From contig JAJRUY010000139.1 of NCBI GenBank assembly GCA_024277555.1, positions 1-12,743 of the forward strand: a stretch of 12,743 nucleotides of DNA. Reading direction: 5' to 3'. The notes below the pieces were generated by a model. It did no database searches. It was not told the DNA's origin and saw only the letters and a program-made list of their open reading frames with translations. Position numbers and translations under genes: made by a program. The DNA comes from Gammaproteobacteria bacterium. Lineage in GTDB: Bacteria; Pseudomonadota; Gammaproteobacteria; Chromatiales; Chromatiaceae. Shown piece after piece: positions 1-7,861 of this stretch; position 1 is the first letter of the stretch; each line of letters begins with the position of its first letter.

Positions 1-158
1 ATCTCTTTTAGTTTGCCTACTAACAATGTTCGGCAGACTTAAAGTTATCTTTAATATGTAAACGTGAACCGGTCGGCAATATTGGTTGATTCGATGTTGC
101 AGCATGTAATGTGATTTATAAGATATATATTATATATTATTGTATTTATTTATTAATC
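1..158. other. AT-rich non-coding sequence at the left end
   Basis: No convincing ORF on either strand. About 110-157 is almost pure A/T with a TATATAT-type run. It lies downstream of the SPOR-domain gene and beyond the MITE-like repeat. I see no tRNA, no clear promoter and no recognisable gene end. A gene belonging to the next locus may begin outside the window. Confidence 0.5.
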
Positions 159-247
159 TTTAGGGAACCTCGAATAATTCGTTTTTCGTCACCCCGGCGA
201 TGGATTCCGGCTTCCGCCGGAATGACGATTTTTCGAGGTGCCCTTTA
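159..247. repeat. MITE-like palindromic element with terminal inverted repeats and TTTA flanks
   Basis: The core runs from 163 to 243 (81 bp). The left end reads GGGAACCTCGAATAAT. The right end, read on the other strand, is GGGCACCTCGAAAAAT, so the termini are imperfect inverted repeats. Inside is a perfect 8-bp stem, ATTCCGGC (204-211) and GCCGGAAT (216-223), around a 4-base loop. Both edges carry the direct repeat TTTA (159-162 and 244-247), which looks like a target-site duplication. There is no coding capacity, so this would be a non-autonomous element or an extragenic palindrome. It lies just 3' of the last gene of the flagellar block and its hairpin could also help end transcription. 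A related copy lies at 12532-12624. The structure is read directly from the sequence; the mobile origin is inferred. Confidence 0.65.
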
Positions 248-289
248 ATGGCATCTAAAAACTGAATTTTTCAAGGCGCCATATATTTG

Positions 290-1459
290 TTATTTGTTCT
301 TTTCCCTGGCTATCCATACTCCTTTCAGCCCCAGCTGCTCACTGATTTTTTTGTGGTAATCCAATGCTTCTTTCTTTGAAGAGAAACCGGGTATGCTGAT
401 GCGAAACACCTCTTTTCCCTTGACCCTGGCGGGCTGCATTATCACATCAGGAATCTGTGTAGCATACTGGCGCAGGCTTTTCTTTGCCTGGTTCTGGTTG
501 CTGTAAGATGCAATATGGACAACCCAGTTTCCATTTCTGCCCCCCTTCCCTGCTGTTGCTTCCTTGCCCATGCTTTCAGAAATAGCCTTTGTTGAAGAAG
601 CTTCCGGCTTGGCAGCTGGTGTTTGGGAGGTGCTGTTGTTTGCTGCCGCTGGCTGATTATGTTGTTGATCCGGCACTGCCTCAGTGTCGGGCTCAGGACG
701 GTCGGACTGCAATGAGTGCAGTTCAGACTGTAACCAGGCATCGATGTCCTGACGCTGGGTATTCAGTTGCTCCTGCATCTGCGTTGCGGTGACGAGATTC
801 GACATTTGCTGTTGCAGCTGTTGACCTAGAAAGGCCACCTCCCCTGCCATTTTTTCCAGCTCCTCATTCAATTGAGCGATTTTTGCATCACGCATCTGCG
901 TGCCGCTTTCCTGTGTGTATAGCAGGTAGCCCATTCCCGCCAGACTAATCAGCAATACAGTCGCCAGCACCCGCATCAGAATGCTGCTCCAGGGAACAGG
1001 GACAGGTTTTTCCGCCAAGCCTGATTCTGTTGCGGTCGTGGCAGTTGTTGCATGATCTGCTAAAGCTGCCTGGGTTGGTGTTTGAGGATGGTTGTCCTGC
1101 GACGGGGGCTGCGAGGGACTGGTTGGCGTATCCGTTTTCGTTATGGCATCTATCGGCAGATGAGCATCCGGCTGAAGCTCAGCTTCGGTTTTTTTTGGGG
1201 GTTGTTTGGTTTCCGGAGTCGCTTTTGCTTCTTGGGCGGCCGGGCCTTCATCCTGTATGTTGGCAATTACATTGCTAAGATTCAGGTCTTTTTGTGTGGC
1301 AGGTTTTTCTGGAGCGTCATGTGTCCCGTTTCCGGATACTGCGCTGAGTACGGAGTTGAAATCGACGCTCTCTCCTGCCAGGCCAAGCTGCTCCTGTGTC
1401 TGTCCGGATGGTTTTTCGGCAGGGTGCGTGGGTGGTTTGTCATTTGAAAATATGGACAT
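290..1459 (-). CDS. Membrane-anchored SPOR-domain protein at the end of the flagellar block
   Basis: 389 aa, ATG start, with AGGGAA placed 8 bases upstream. The architecture is bitopic. Residues 1-155 are a Pro/Thr/Gln/Ala-rich, low-complexity, probably cytoplasmic tail. One hydrophobic membrane segment lies at about 158-181. It is followed by a Gln/Glu-rich heptad-like stretch at about 187-250 (likely coiled coil), a disordered Ser/Ala/Lys linker at 251-308, and a C-terminal SPOR domain at about 310-385 that opens with GNWVVHIASYSN. SPOR domains are known to bind peptidoglycan strands stripped of stem peptides, usually at division septa, so the C-terminus should sit in the periplasm. It starts 16 bp after the 53-codon ORF and is probably co-transcribed with fliA. 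A role in placing the flagellum at a cell-wall site is possible but inferred; it could equally be a cell-division protein. No specific gene name is recognised. Confidence 0.85.
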   Translation of the reverse strand: MSIFSNDKPPTHPAEKPSGQTQEQLGLAGESVDFNSVLSAVSGNGTHDAPEKPATQKDLNLSNVIANIQDEGPAAQEAKATPETKQPPKKTEAELQPDAHLPIDAITKTDTPTSPSQPPSQDNHPQTPTQAALADHATTATTATESGLAEKPVPVPWSSILMRVLATVLLISLAGMGYLLYTQESGTQMRDAKIAQLNEELEKMAGEVAFLGQQLQQQMSNLVTATQMQEQLNTQRQDIDAWLQSELHSLQSDRPEPDTEAVPDQQHNQPAAANNSTSQTPAAKPEASSTKAISESMGKEATAGKGGRNGNWVVHIASYSNQNQAKKSLRQYATQIPDVIMQPARVKGKEVFRISIPGFSSKKEALDYHKKISEQLGLKGVWIAREKNK

Positions 1460-1475
1460 GGATCAATTCCCTGGA

Positions 1476-1637
1476 TCAAGCGTACAAGTCAATATGTTTG
1501 CGCCCATCTTTCTTTTTTTTACCGCCAGAATCCGGACGTTCCTGTGCAGGCTTCTCCCGTCTGGGTTCCTTGCCTGTTGGTAGTGTAGGTGCTATCGGCC
1601 ACACGGGCAACAGGGGCTTGATGACTGGATCAGCCAT
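1476..1637 (-). CDS. Small 53-aa basic, proline-rich hypothetical protein
   Basis: A short ORF lying between fliA (36 bp upstream) and the SPOR-domain gene (16 bp downstream), and filling most of that interval. ATG at 1637, TGA at 1478-1476. The product begins MADPVIKPLLPVWP. Its first 20 residues are proline-rich and hydrophobic, the middle is charged, then comes a lysine run (KKKK at 40-43), and it ends in RKHIDLYA. There is no membrane segment and no known domain that I recognise. The ribosome site is weak (GGAAC about 8 bases before the ATG). Position, orientation and the ordered C-terminal motif favour a real gene in the fliA transcript, but the evidence is context plus an open frame, not homology. 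A small flagellar or chemotaxis accessory protein is a guess. Confidence 0.55.
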   Translation of the reverse strand: MADPVIKPLLPVWPIAPTLPTGKEPRREKPAQERPDSGGKKKKDGRKHIDLYA

Positions 1638-1673
1638 AATATCTGTTCCGGTCAATCTGATTGCCGCAGTTGG

Positions 1674-2408
1674 TCATTCCTTTTCCCCTACCCAATCACG
1701 CATTTTGGAGCGGAGCCGGGTAAGCGCCTGGGCATGGATCTGACAGATCCTGGCCTCACTTACCCCCAGTACTTCACCAATTTCCCGCAGATTGAATTCA
1801 TCATCATAGTATAGTGAAAGCACCATCTTCTCACGTTCCGGAAGATTGGAAATGGCTTCTGACAGCCCTTCCTTGAACAGGTTTTTCTGCAGTTCCGGCA
1901 GTGGGCCAGTGTCGGGTTGGTCATCGCCATCAGACATCCAACTGTCAGCACTCAGATCATCATAGCTCAATACATGGCAGCCATTGGTATCCGTGAGAAT
2001 CTTGTTGTAGGACGCAAGATCAAGACCCAGTTCTGCAGCTACTTCTTCATCACGAGCAGCCCGGTGCTCACGGCTTTCGACTGTACGTGTCGCCTCAGCC
2101 AGCAATCTGGCCTTGTGGTAAACCGAGCGCGGCGTCCAGTCGCCGCGGCGCACTTCGTCAATCATGGATCCGCGAATACGGATTCGTGCATAGGTTTCGA
2201 AACTGGCTCCCTTGGATGCATCGTAGTTCTGCATCGCTTCGAGCAAACCAACCATACCTGCCTGAACCAGATCATCCAGTTGTACGCTGTTCGGCATGCG
2301 CGCCAAGAGATGATATGCGACACGCTTGACCAGGACTGAATGCTTGGCGACCATTTCCTCATAACTGAGTTGCTCCGAAGCTTCCTGGTAAATGGCTGCC
2401 ATGTTCAT
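1674..2408 (-). CDS. fliA: Flagellar RNA polymerase sigma factor FliA (sigma-28)
   Basis: 244 aa, the usual size for FliA. It directs RNA polymerase to late flagellar promoters (flagellin, motor, chemotaxis genes) and is held inactive by FlgM until the hook is finished. Sigma region 2 is clear at about residues 20-95, with LDDLVQAGMVGLLEAM and the FETYARIRIRGSMIDEVR segment. Region 3 follows, and region 4 has the helix-turn-helix LREIGEVLGVSEARICQIH near 208-226. The ATG at 2408 overlaps the flhG stop as ATGA, with GGAG upstream, implying translational coupling. A second ATG two codons later is possible. In Pseudomonas-type clusters cheY/cheZ follow fliA; here a 53-codon ORF and a SPOR gene do. 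Confidence 0.96.
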   Translation of the reverse strand: MNMAAIYQEASEQLSYEEMVAKHSVLVKRVAYHLLARMPNSVQLDDLVQAGMVGLLEAMQNYDASKGASFETYARIRIRGSMIDEVRRGDWTPRSVYHKARLLAEATRTVESREHRAARDEEVAAELGLDLASYNKILTDTNGCHVLSYDDLSADSWMSDGDDQPDTGPLPELQKNLFKEGLSEAISNLPEREKMVLSLYYDDEFNLREIGEVLGVSEARICQIHAQALTRLRSKMRDWVGEKE

Positions 2409-3307
2409 GGTGCTACTCCAATCAATTCCTGCTCGACATTGATAAGCCGTTCGACAAAAAACTCAAGTTGACCACTTGCATTGCGGGTTCCCGGCCATTT
2501 TTCTATATTGCCGGCGATTTTCTTGAAGGCCGTGGCGGAGGGGCTTCCAGGGTACAAGTCCACTACTGCGCGCTGCTTCTGCACCGCCTTTCTCAGGCGT
2601 TCATCCTGTGGAATAACTCCCAGGTAGGTAAGCGTTGTATCCAGAAAATGATCTGCGGCGAGGGCTAGTTTGCTGTATAGCTCATGCCCTTCCCTAGCGG
2701 TATGGGCCATGTTTGCCAGCACATGGAAATGATCCACACCATGTTCCCGGTTCATGACTTTGATCAGAGCGTAGGCATCCGTTATGGAGGCAGGCTCATC
2801 GCACACCACCACAATCACCTCATGGGAGGCGCGGCAGAAACTTGCTACCCCGTCAGAAATGCCGGCAGCTGTGTCTACCAGAAGATAGTCCACGTCGTAA
2901 CTGAGTTCACTGAAGGCGCGAATAACGCCAGCATGTTCTGCCTGGCTGAGGTTTGCCATGTGGGCGATACCAGAGGAAGCAGGAATGATCTTGATTCCCC
3001 GGGGACCATCAACGATAATTTCTTCCAGGTTCCTATCACCGGCGATCAGATGGGAAAGATCGTATTCGGGACTCAGCCCCAGCTGCACATCGACATTCGC
3101 CAGGCCGAAATCCGCATCCAGCAGCATTACCTTTTTGTCGTCATCTGCCAGTGCCAGCGCCAGGTTCACGGCTACATTGGTTTTTCCCACGCCGCCCTTG
3201 CCCCCGGTAATGGCGATGACTTTCACCGGGCGGGGTCGAGCCATTTTTCTCAACCCTGTTGCCTGATCCCGGGTGCTGCTTTGCAGGCTGGTATTATGTG
3301 TGAGCAT
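2405..3307 (-). CDS. flhG: FlhG/FleN, MinD-like ATPase controlling flagellar number
   Basis: 300 aa from the ATG at 3307. A longer reading from an upstream TTG (3325) is open, but GGAGGA lies ideally placed for the ATG and would overlap the TTG start codon, so the ATG is preferred. FlhG counters FlhF and, in polar flagellates, FleQ-type activators, to limit flagellar number. The N-terminal DQATGLR motif (residues 14-20) matches the DQAxGLR helix that stimulates the FlhF GTPase. The deviant Walker A GGKGGVGKT is at 35-43, DADFG at 64-68, and the DTAAG Walker B/switch at 145-149. The C-terminal stretch LEFFVERLINVEQEL could be a membrane-targeting amphipathic helix. It overlaps the end of flhF by 14 bp and the start of fliA by 4 bp. 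Confidence 0.95.
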   Translation of the reverse strand: MLTHNTSLQSSTRDQATGLRKMARPRPVKVIAITGGKGGVGKTNVAVNLALALADDDKKVMLLDADFGLANVDVQLGLSPEYDLSHLIAGDRNLEEIIVDGPRGIKIIPASSGIAHMANLSQAEHAGVIRAFSELSYDVDYLLVDTAAGISDGVASFCRASHEVIVVVCDEPASITDAYALIKVMNREHGVDHFHVLANMAHTAREGHELYSKLALAADHFLDTTLTYLGVIPQDERLRKAVQKQRAVVDLYPGSPSATAFKKIAGNIEKWPGTRNASGQLEFFVERLINVEQELIGVAP

Positions 3308-4535
3308 TTGCGACAAGTCCTCCAAAATTGAATGCCAGGGTCTCTTCCGCCAGTGTCTGTTCCTGTTGCTGCATCAAACCTACTGCATGCTTCACCAGCC
3401 TTTCCGCCCTGGCAGGATGAAGGTCATCAGGCACCTGTTGACCATCTGTGATGTAGGCTGCGGGCAAACCATGCTGTATCAGCATTGCCAGGGTCCCCCC
3501 CAGGTTGCTGGCCTCATCCATCTTGGTGAGAATGCAGCGGTGCAGACCTGCCTTGCGAAAAGATTTGATGACTTCACTCTGTACCTGGGCCTGGCCGGTG
3601 GCGGACAATACCAAATAGTTACGAATACGCTGGCCTCCCAGGCTGAGACTGGAAAGCTTTTCAGTCAGGTGCAGATCCCGCTGGCTTACTCCTGCCGTGT
3701 CGATGATCACCAGCTTGCGATCCTGCGCATGGTTGAGTACTGCTGCCAGCTCGTCACGATCACCTGCTGTCTGCACCGGAATACCAAGTATGCGGCCATA
3801 GGTGCGCAGTTGTTCATGGGCGCCGATGCGATAGCTGTCAGTAGTCACCAGAGCTACATGGCGGCGCCCATGGCGCAAGGCAAAGCGTGCCGCCAGCTTT
3901 GCTACAGTGGTGGTTTTGCCCACGCCGGTAGGCCCTACCAGGGCAATCACACCGCCGTCAGATAAAATGTCGTCCTCCGCCACCGGCAACATGCCTGCGA
4001 GCAGCTTCAGGGATTCGGCCCAGCCGTTGTCAATAAGCCCCTGATTGACCACTTGTTCTACAATTTCCCGGCACAGATCAGGAGCCAATCCCAGGGTCAT
4101 GAGGCGCTTCAGCAGATTGGCTCGCAAGGGCTGCACCTTGCGCATTTCACCCCAGCCGAACTGCAACAGCGGCGCTTCCATGAAGTTTCGCAGTGCCTTG
4201 AGTTCTTTTTCTATGCTCTCCAGTGAGGAGGATCCGGCTTGCGCTTCTGCGTGGCTTGAAAAATCCCATCCTGCGCCCCTGGCCTCTGCTCCATCGGCTT
4301 CCCCCGCTTCAGCATAGGCTGATGTGTAGGCTTCTGTTGCAGCCTTGTTTTCTGCTTTTTCATGGGCACCCAGAGCCTGGTTCACCAGCGCTTCGTCATA
4401 ATCCAGCGCTGCAATGATTTCCACGCCACCAGTCACTTGGCGGTTGGAGAGAATGACGGCATTGGGTCCCTGATCCTCTCTCACCTTGCGAATTGCCTGG
4501 CGCATGTCCGGGGCAAAATAGCGTTTCATCTTCAT
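3294..4535 (-). CDS. flhF: FlhF, SRP-type GTPase for polar flagellar placement
   Basis: 413 aa from the ATG at 4535. The frame is open back to 4589, but that extension lies inside flhA. The family start (MK-K-RYFAPDMRQAIRKVR) and an AGGT ribosome site 9 bases upstream support 4535; a second ATG at 4529 is also possible. FlhF recruits the first basal-body parts to the pole. The N-terminal B domain is at 1-55. An Ala/Glu/Gly-rich variable linker lies at about 56-105. An N domain follows, and then the SRP-like G domain with GPTGVGKTT (201-209), DTAG (279-282) and TKMD (337-340). It sits 22 bp after flhA and overlaps flhG, its regulator, by 14 bp. Confidence 0.95.
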   Translation of the reverse strand: MKMKRYFAPDMRQAIRKVREDQGPNAVILSNRQVTGGVEIIAALDYDEALVNQALGAHEKAENKAATEAYTSAYAEAGEADGAEARGAGWDFSSHAEAQAGSSSLESIEKELKALRNFMEAPLLQFGWGEMRKVQPLRANLLKRLMTLGLAPDLCREIVEQVVNQGLIDNGWAESLKLLAGMLPVAEDDILSDGGVIALVGPTGVGKTTTVAKLAARFALRHGRRHVALVTTDSYRIGAHEQLRTYGRILGIPVQTAGDRDELAAVLNHAQDRKLVIIDTAGVSQRDLHLTEKLSSLSLGGQRIRNYLVLSATGQAQVQSEVIKSFRKAGLHRCILTKMDEASNLGGTLAMLIQHGLPAAYITDGQQVPDDLHPARAERLVKHAVGLMQQQEQTLAEETLAFNFGGLVANAHT

Positions 4536-4557
4536 GATATTGTTACCTGTGTAGTTC

Positions 4558-6657
4558 TCATCCGGCCTGTTCCAGTCGGCGTCCGACATTTCCGGTTACC
4601 AGAACCTGCTTGCTGTCCGGTACTTCGTCATAGGAAATAACGTGCAGGCTGGGAAGCGCGCTTCTGAGCAGGCGTGACAGCAGCGCCCTGAGCGTGGGGC
4701 TCACCAGCAGTACTGCAGATTCACCTGTCATTTCTTGTTTTTGCGCCATTTCTTTCATGTCTGTCATCAATCTGTCCACAATTCCCGGCTCCATGCCCAT
4801 GCCGCCTTCCTGGGCGCCCTGAATAGTTTGTTGCAAGATCTGTTCCAATTGTGGATCAAGAGTTATTACTTTAAGTTCATTTCCCATTCCATTGATTTGT
4901 TGGAATATTTGCCTGGACAGTGCTCGCCGTACGGCGGCTGTCAAGGTGTCAGCGTTTTGACTCTCTCGTCCATGCTCCGCCAAAGTTTCAGCAATTGTGC
5001 GCATGTCGCGAATCGGAATCCCTTCCCAAAGCAGGTTTTGCAGAACTTTCAGAAGAGTTCCCAGGGGAATCAATTTCGGCACCAGATCCTCTACCAGTTT
5101 GGGAGAATTGCGCGCCAGCAGTTCCAGCAGTTGCTGCACTTCCTCATAACCAAGCAACTCATGGGCATGCTGTTGCAGCAAATGGCTCAGATGGGTTGCG
5201 ATAACCGTGCTGGTGTCAACCACCGTGTAGCCCAATGCCTGTGCTTCATCCCGTTGTGAGGGATCAATCCAGACTGCATCCAGGTCAAAGGCGGGATCCC
5301 GGGTCTGGATGCCCTTCAATTCCCCGTAGACCTGACCGGGATTGATGGCCAGTTCACGATCCGGATATACCTCGGATTCCCCCACCGGCACACCCATGAG
5401 GGTGATGCGATAGGCGCCCGGTGCCAGCTCCAGGTTGTCACGGATGTGCACTGCAGGCACCAGAAACCCCTGTTCCTGTGACAGCTTGCGGCGCACCCCC
5501 TTGATCCGCGCCATGAGCTGTCCACCCTGATCCTTGTCCAGCAGCGGAATCAGCCGGTATCCTACTTCCAGGCCCACGGTGTCCACCTGAGCCACTTCTT
5601 CCCAGCTCAAATCCGTCTCACCGGCTTCCTGCGTAGCAACTTCTTCTTCCTGCTCCGCCTCTGCCGTGCTTTTTTGTTGTTTGGAATGAACCATCCAGGC
5701 GCCAATTCCGAAGATCAGTGCCAACATCAGAAATACAAAATTGGGCATGCCCGGAACCAGGCCCAGGGTACCGATAATGACTGCCGTAACCAGCAATGCC
5801 TTGGGGCTGCTGAAAAGCTGGTCGGCAATCTGCTGCCCCATGTCTTTGGCAGCGGTAACTCTGGTAACGATAATGGCTGCTGCGGTGGACAGTACCAGGG
5901 AAGGAATCTGTGCTACCAGGCCATCGCCAATGGTCAGCAGGGCGTAGTTGTGGGAAGCCTCGGAGAATGTCAGACCATGCTGCGCCATGCCGATTGACAG
6001 CCCCCCTACTACGTTGATAACAAGAATCAGGATGCCAGCGATTGCATCACCACGAACAAATTTGCTGGCACCATCCATTGAGCCGTAGAAGTCTGCCTCA
6101 CTGGAGATTTCTTCACGCCTGGCGCGCGCCTGATCCTGAGTGATCAGCCCGGAATTGAGATCGGCATCCACCGCCATCTGCTTGCCGGGCATGGCATCCA
6201 GGGTGAACCTGGCGCTTACTTCGGAGATTCGGCCAGCGCCTTTGGTGACCACCACAAAGTTGATGATGGTGATAATGACAAATACGATCAGGCCCACGAC
6301 ATAGTTGCCTCCCACTACAAATTCACCAAATGCCTGGATCACCTTGCCCGCAGCGTCGGTACCATTGTGACCTTCCAGCAGCACCACCCGAGTGGAAGCT
6401 ACGTTCAGGGACAGGCGCAGTAGGGTAGCAACCAGCAGCACGGTGGGGAATACCGCAAAATCCAGGGGACGATGGGTGTACAACACCACCAGAATCACCA
6501 TCAATGCAATGGCGATATTGAAGGTGAAGAGTATATCCAGCGCCATGGGTGGCAGAGGCAGCACCATCATGGACAGCATCACCACCAACAGGATTGGTGT
6601 GCCCAGGCCACTTTGGCCGAAAGTTTTCAGACTACCCATTAGTGCTTGTGTTTGCAT
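4558..6657 (-). CDS. flhA: FlhA, flagellar type III export gate protein
   Basis: 699 aa, standard FlhA length. It forms the nonameric ring of the export gate: a membrane part that couples proton flow to export, and a cytoplasmic ring that docks chaperone-substrate complexes. About eight hydrophobic segments occupy roughly residues 18-330. The FHIPEP-family signature occupies about 143-170, including DAMPGKQM at 154-161. The conserved KFVRGDAIAG motif, with the key aspartate at 204, follows. Residues from about 340 form the cytoplasmic domain after a charged Gln/Glu linker. The frame has no interruption. A 67-bp gap separates it from flhB, the largest gap inside the block; I found no promoter there. 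An alternative ATG lies six codons downstream. Confidence 0.97.
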   Translation of the reverse strand: MQTQALMGSLKTFGQSGLGTPILLVVMLSMMVLPLPPMALDILFTFNIAIALMVILVVLYTHRPLDFAVFPTVLLVATLLRLSLNVASTRVVLLEGHNGTDAAGKVIQAFGEFVVGGNYVVGLIVFVIITIINFVVVTKGAGRISEVSARFTLDAMPGKQMAVDADLNSGLITQDQARARREEISSEADFYGSMDGASKFVRGDAIAGILILVINVVGGLSIGMAQHGLTFSEASHNYALLTIGDGLVAQIPSLVLSTAAAIIVTRVTAAKDMGQQIADQLFSSPKALLVTAVIIGTLGLVPGMPNFVFLMLALIFGIGAWMVHSKQQKSTAEAEQEEEVATQEAGETDLSWEEVAQVDTVGLEVGYRLIPLLDKDQGGQLMARIKGVRRKLSQEQGFLVPAVHIRDNLELAPGAYRITLMGVPVGESEVYPDRELAINPGQVYGELKGIQTRDPAFDLDAVWIDPSQRDEAQALGYTVVDTSTVIATHLSHLLQQHAHELLGYEEVQQLLELLARNSPKLVEDLVPKLIPLGTLLKVLQNLLWEGIPIRDMRTIAETLAEHGRESQNADTLTAAVRRALSRQIFQQINGMGNELKVITLDPQLEQILQQTIQGAQEGGMGMEPGIVDRLMTDMKEMAQKQEMTGESAVLLVSPTLRALLSRLLRSALPSLHVISYDEVPDSKQVLVTGNVGRRLEQAG

Positions 6658-6724
6658 ACTTCCATACTCTTTGGTGAATTCATTGCCGGCTTCCAGCTAA
6701 AGTGCGACATTCAGATCATCCAGG

Positions 6725-7849
6725 TTATTTGTATTCATCCGGTACCGGAAGATCCGTGGGTACTGGTGGTTCCTCACCACCTTGTGCATGCGCCGCATCC
6801 AGTTGGTAAATGTAGGCCAGGATATGCGCCACTGCGACATACAGCTCTGCAGGTATTTCCTGTTCCAGTTCAGTGGTGGCATAGAGCGCCCGCGCCAGCG
6901 GCGGAGCGGAAACAATGGTGATGTTGTGGGACTGGGCAACTTCCCTGATACGCATAGCCACCAGATCGGCACCTTTAGCCACCACCCGTGGCGCCCCGTT
7001 GCCTTCCCGCTCATAACACAATGCCACTGCATAGTGTGTCGGATTGGTAATCACCACATCGGCGTCGGGCAACTTTTCCATCATGCGCCGCTGGGATATT
7101 TCCCTTTGCAGGGCGCGGATCTTGCTCTTTACTTCAGGACGGCCCTCGGTTTCCTTGTTTTCATCCTTGACTTCCTTGAACGTCATCTTCAACTGTTTTT
7201 TGTGTTGCCAGAGCTGAAACGGCACATCAATGGCTGCCACCAGAATCAACACCGAGCTGAGCGCCAGAAATGCCCATACGAACAAGGTTCCTGCATGTGC
7301 GATGGCTCGCCCCAGCGATTCATTGGCGAGGGAGAGCAACTCGGTTTTCAGCGACCAGAGCAGCAGCACAGAAACGGCGGCGACAAGCAGGAACTTGGCC
7401 AGGGTTTTCACCAGCTCCATCAGCCCCTTGGCTGAAAAAATTCGCCCCAGACCCTTGAAGGGATCAAGTTTTGACCCCTTGAACGCAATGGCCTTGGTGC
7501 TGAATGAAAAGCCACCCATGCTTACCGGGCCGGTCATTGCCGCCAGCACCAGCAATGCCAGAAACGGTGACAACATCCACAGCGCCTTGCCGATAACTGC
7601 GCCAAACTGCTGTACCAGTGCAGCAGGATCCATAACTTTGGCGCGCTCGATGGTGAGGGCATCACGCATGATCACCGCCAGATCATCTACCAGCATCCCA
7701 CCCAGCATCATCAACCCCACAGCAGCAACCATCAATACAATGGTGCTGTTCAATTCCCGTGAGCGCGGCACCTGCCCTTTTTCTTTTGCTTCCCGCAGGC
7801 GTTTGGGCGTGGGTTGTTCTGTGCGTTCTTCTCCGCTCCCCTGAGCCAT
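6725..7849 (-). CDS. flhB: FlhB, flagellar export substrate-specificity switch protein
   Basis: 374 aa. FlhB is an inner-membrane gate component that switches export from rod/hook to filament substrates after cleaving itself. The conserved cytoplasmic N-terminus (GEERTEQPTPKRLREAKEKG) precedes four hydrophobic segments between about 33 and 215. The charged linker and the autocleavage site NPTH follow at 269-272, inside DADVVITNPTHYAVAL. The cleaved C-terminal domain ends in a short proline-rich tail. The ATG at 7849 lies 12 bp after the fliR stop. It is also in the same frame as fliR, so only the fliR TAG and four sense codons separate the two reading frames (see findings). All key residues are present. 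Confidence 0.97.
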   Translation of the reverse strand: MAQGSGEERTEQPTPKRLREAKEKGQVPRSRELNSTIVLMVAAVGLMMLGGMLVDDLAVIMRDALTIERAKVMDPAALVQQFGAVIGKALWMLSPFLALLVLAAMTGPVSMGGFSFSTKAIAFKGSKLDPFKGLGRIFSAKGLMELVKTLAKFLLVAAVSVLLLWSLKTELLSLANESLGRAIAHAGTLFVWAFLALSSVLILVAAIDVPFQLWQHKKQLKMTFKEVKDENKETEGRPEVKSKIRALQREISQRRMMEKLPDADVVITNPTHYAVALCYEREGNGAPRVVAKGADLVAMRIREVAQSHNITIVSAPPLARALYATTELEQEIPAELYVAVAHILAYIYQLDAAHAQGGEEPPVPTDLPVPDEYK

Positions 7850-7861
7850 ATCCCTACTCTC

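Noticed and set aside
3308..3325. Extended flhG start at the TTG 3325
   Set aside because: The GGAGGA ribosome site for the ATG at 3307 lies within this extension.
2684..3331. Long plus-strand ORFs opposite flhG, flhF and flhB
   Set aside because: They are antisense shadows of well-conserved flagellar genes, with no ribosome sites or recognisable domains.
4536..4589. Extended flhF start at 4589
   Set aside because: The extra 18 codons overlap the end of flhA and do not fit the FlhF family start; the ATG at 4535 has a placed ribosome site.
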